Shown in pieces: positions 21,285 to 22,551 of a stretch of DNA of 22,551 nt (position 1 is the stretch's first letter; each line of letters opens with the position of its first letter). The notes beneath the pieces were generated by a model that saw nothing but the letters and a program-made list of their open reading frames with translations, made no database searches and was not told where the DNA came from. The position numbers were made by a program, and so were the translations under genes. Source of the DNA: UBA7398 sp964567545 (GTDB lineage: Bacteria > Actinomycetota > Actinomycetes > Nanopelagicales > Nanopelagicaceae); assembly GCA_964567545.1 (NCBI GenBank), contig CAZMNB010000018.1:1-22551 (forward strand), given 5' to 3'.

Positions 21285-22551
21285 TTAAGCCTTAGGCTTA
21301 AGTGGTGCGTACCAAGTTGCAACACCAGCTTGGATTGCAGCTGCAAGCTCGGCTGGAGTTTGTGTGCCAGCTGCAACTTTCTGGAATCCCGGTTGCATAA
21401 TTGATGAAGATGTTGGCGCGCCATAACGGAAACCAACAAGAGTTAAGAATGGCGTTCCAGACGATGGAATCGCACGAACCATGCTAATAACAGCCGGATC
21501 GGTGACTTTTACGCCTGAAATTGTTGAGATCCAACCAAGTGAATCAGCTGCATCTTGCATGAATGCCTTGCTCGCAAGGAAGTTCATAAACTTGATTGCT
21601 TCTGCTTTATGAGTTGTCTTTGCGTTGATTGCAAAGCCGCCGTCAGCCCAGTTAGTAACATAACGTGGTGTGCCAGCTGCTGCTGCAGGAGCAGGCATCC
21701 AGCCAACGTTTAGAGCTGGGTTTAAAGAACGGAAGTATGAAATTTCATAGTTTCCGCCGATATAGAATGCAGCTTTTTCATTAGCAAAGAGACCGCGAGC
21801 TGTGTTGTAATCCAAACCAGCATGGCCAGTTGGGAAGTACGCAACTAAATCTTTTACCGCTTGAAGTGAGGCTACAAAGTTTTTGTCTTCAAAAGTTTTC
21901 TTGCCGGCGACTATATTTTTGTAAAAATCATTTCCGCCGTAGAAAGTTGGTCCTACTGCGCCCCAGAGTTGTTCCATTCCAGGTGCATATCCACTGCCAT
22001 TACCCAAAGGCATAATTCCAGCAGCTTTAACTTTTTCCAAAGCCGCTAAGAATGAAGCCCATGTGGTTGGCAACGCTTTTACGCCAGCCTTCTTTAACAA
22101 ATCTGGGTTATACATAACGCCAAGTACGGAAGTTGCGTATGGTAATCCAAATTGTTTCTTATCAGCATAACCTTGTGCGCCAGCAAGTGTTCCTGCTGGA
22201 ATCTTTGCTAGGGCTGGGATGTCTTTCGAAGTTAGTGGCATGAAATAGCCAGCATCAGAAAGGTTGGCCATTCCGCCGTATGCACGCATCTGCATTACAT
22301 CGGGTCCTTTTCCTGCAGTTAGCGCAGTTGAAAGTAGTGCGTTGTAATCAGTTGCTACATAAGGTGTGAATTTTACCGAGATACCTGTTGCTGCTAAAAA
22401 TTTTGCAGCTTCCGCTTCGTAGAAAACTTTATCCTCTGGACGCCAGCTCCAGAAGGTTATCTCTGTAGCTGCATTCGCAGGTGAAGCTGTAACAGGTAGA
22501 ACAATTGCTGCGGTTGCGAAAACTGCAGCCATTAAACCGCGTAACCGGCTT
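21285..22551 (-). CDS. Sugar ABC transporter substrate-binding protein, partial at right edge
   Basis: Extracellular solute-binding protein family 1. The first ATG in the window at 22530-22532 is probably internal: the frame stays open to the edge and encodes SRLRGL just before it, a basic n-region of a signal peptide, so the true start lies outside. The hydrophobic core AAVFATAAIVLPV and cut site S-P-A-N-A-A lead to the mature start TEITFWSWRPED. The mature protein has the usual two-lobe pattern, with KGPDVMQMRAYG in the first lobe and GGNYEISYF in the middle. No cysteine lies near the cut site, so it lacks a lipoprotein anchor. It is the first of the four importer genes visible here (binding protein, MalF, MalG, kinase). 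Confidence 0.92.
   Translation of the reverse strand, partial: SRLRGLMAAVFATAAIVLPVTASPANAATEITFWSWRPEDKVFYEAEAAKFLAATGISVKFTPYVATDYNALLSTALTAGKGPDVMQMRAYGGMANLSDAGYFMPLTSKDIPALAKIPAGTLAGAQGYADKKQFGLPYATSVLGVMYNPDLLKKAGVKALPTTWASFLAALEKVKAAGIMPLGNGSGYAPGMEQLWGAVGPTFYGGNDFYKNIVAGKKTFEDKNFVASLQAVKDLVAYFPTGHAGLDYNTARGLFANEKAAFYIGGNYEISYFRSLNPALNVGWMPAPAAAAGTPRYVTNWADGGFAINAKTTHKAEAIKFMNFLASKAFMQDAADSLGWISTISGVKVTDPAVISMVRAIPSSGTPFLTLVGFRYGAPTSSSIMQPGFQKVAAGTQTPAELAAAIQAGVATWYAPLKPKA

Noticed and set aside
1..22551. CRISPR array, insertion sequence, prophage, toxin-antitoxin or defence island
   Set aside because: No evenly spaced repeats, transposase, integrase or phage proteins, and no terminal inverted repeats were seen; gene content and codon use look uniform and core-like.

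Overview
The window looks like ordinary chromosome from a low-GC, streamlined actinobacterium. A freshwater Nanopelagicales (acI-type) organism is my best guess, but this is inference. The evidence is an actinobacterial gene set: menaquinone genes menE/menA, a PLDc_N membrane protein, a System II cytochrome c operon headed by a histidine phosphatase, XPB helicase with its helicase-associated partner, and a 32-residue bS22-type ribosomal protein. The coding sequence is visibly AT-rich, genes abut or overlap by a few bases, and several genes start at or within about 2 nt of a predicted transcription start (leaderless).

Layout. 1-1293 (+): the C-terminal end of menE, then menA, then a small membrane protein. 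1294-5557 (-): a tight five-gene operon, histidine phosphatase, TlpA/ResA-like lipoprotein thioredoxin, CcdA, ResB and CcsB, which together move reducing power across the membrane and attach heme to apocytochrome c. 5617-6378 (+): HAD-IB phosphatase. 6436-11380 (+): three genes joined by ATGA overlaps, a helicase-associated protein with a WYL-like C-terminus, an M20 metallopeptidase and the XPB helicase. 11364-11615 (-): a glutaredoxin-like protein overlapping the end of XPB.

11736-14099 (+): a secreted HExxH protein with an FN3 domain and a probable six-bladed propeller. 14100-14198 (-): the tiny ribosomal protein. 14255-16305 (-): proC followed by a secreted propeller protein that starts with TTG inside the proC stop. 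16343-18566 (+): a cysteine-rich conserved protein and radA. 18575-22551 (-): a carbohydrate ABC importer (binding protein running off the window edge, two permeases) followed by a BadF-type sugar kinase. A strong hairpin sits between binding protein and permease genes. No importer ATPase lies here.

No tRNA, rRNA, CRISPR array, insertion sequence, phage gene or integration site was seen. I found no convincing new defence or mobile system. The points most worth following up are the WYL-like helicase partner with the M20 peptidase placed between it and XPB, the secreted protease-FN3-propeller protein with its promoter-proximal direct repeat, and the repeated leaderless-promoter layout. No intergenic gap exceeds 300 bases; the longest is 11616-11735.
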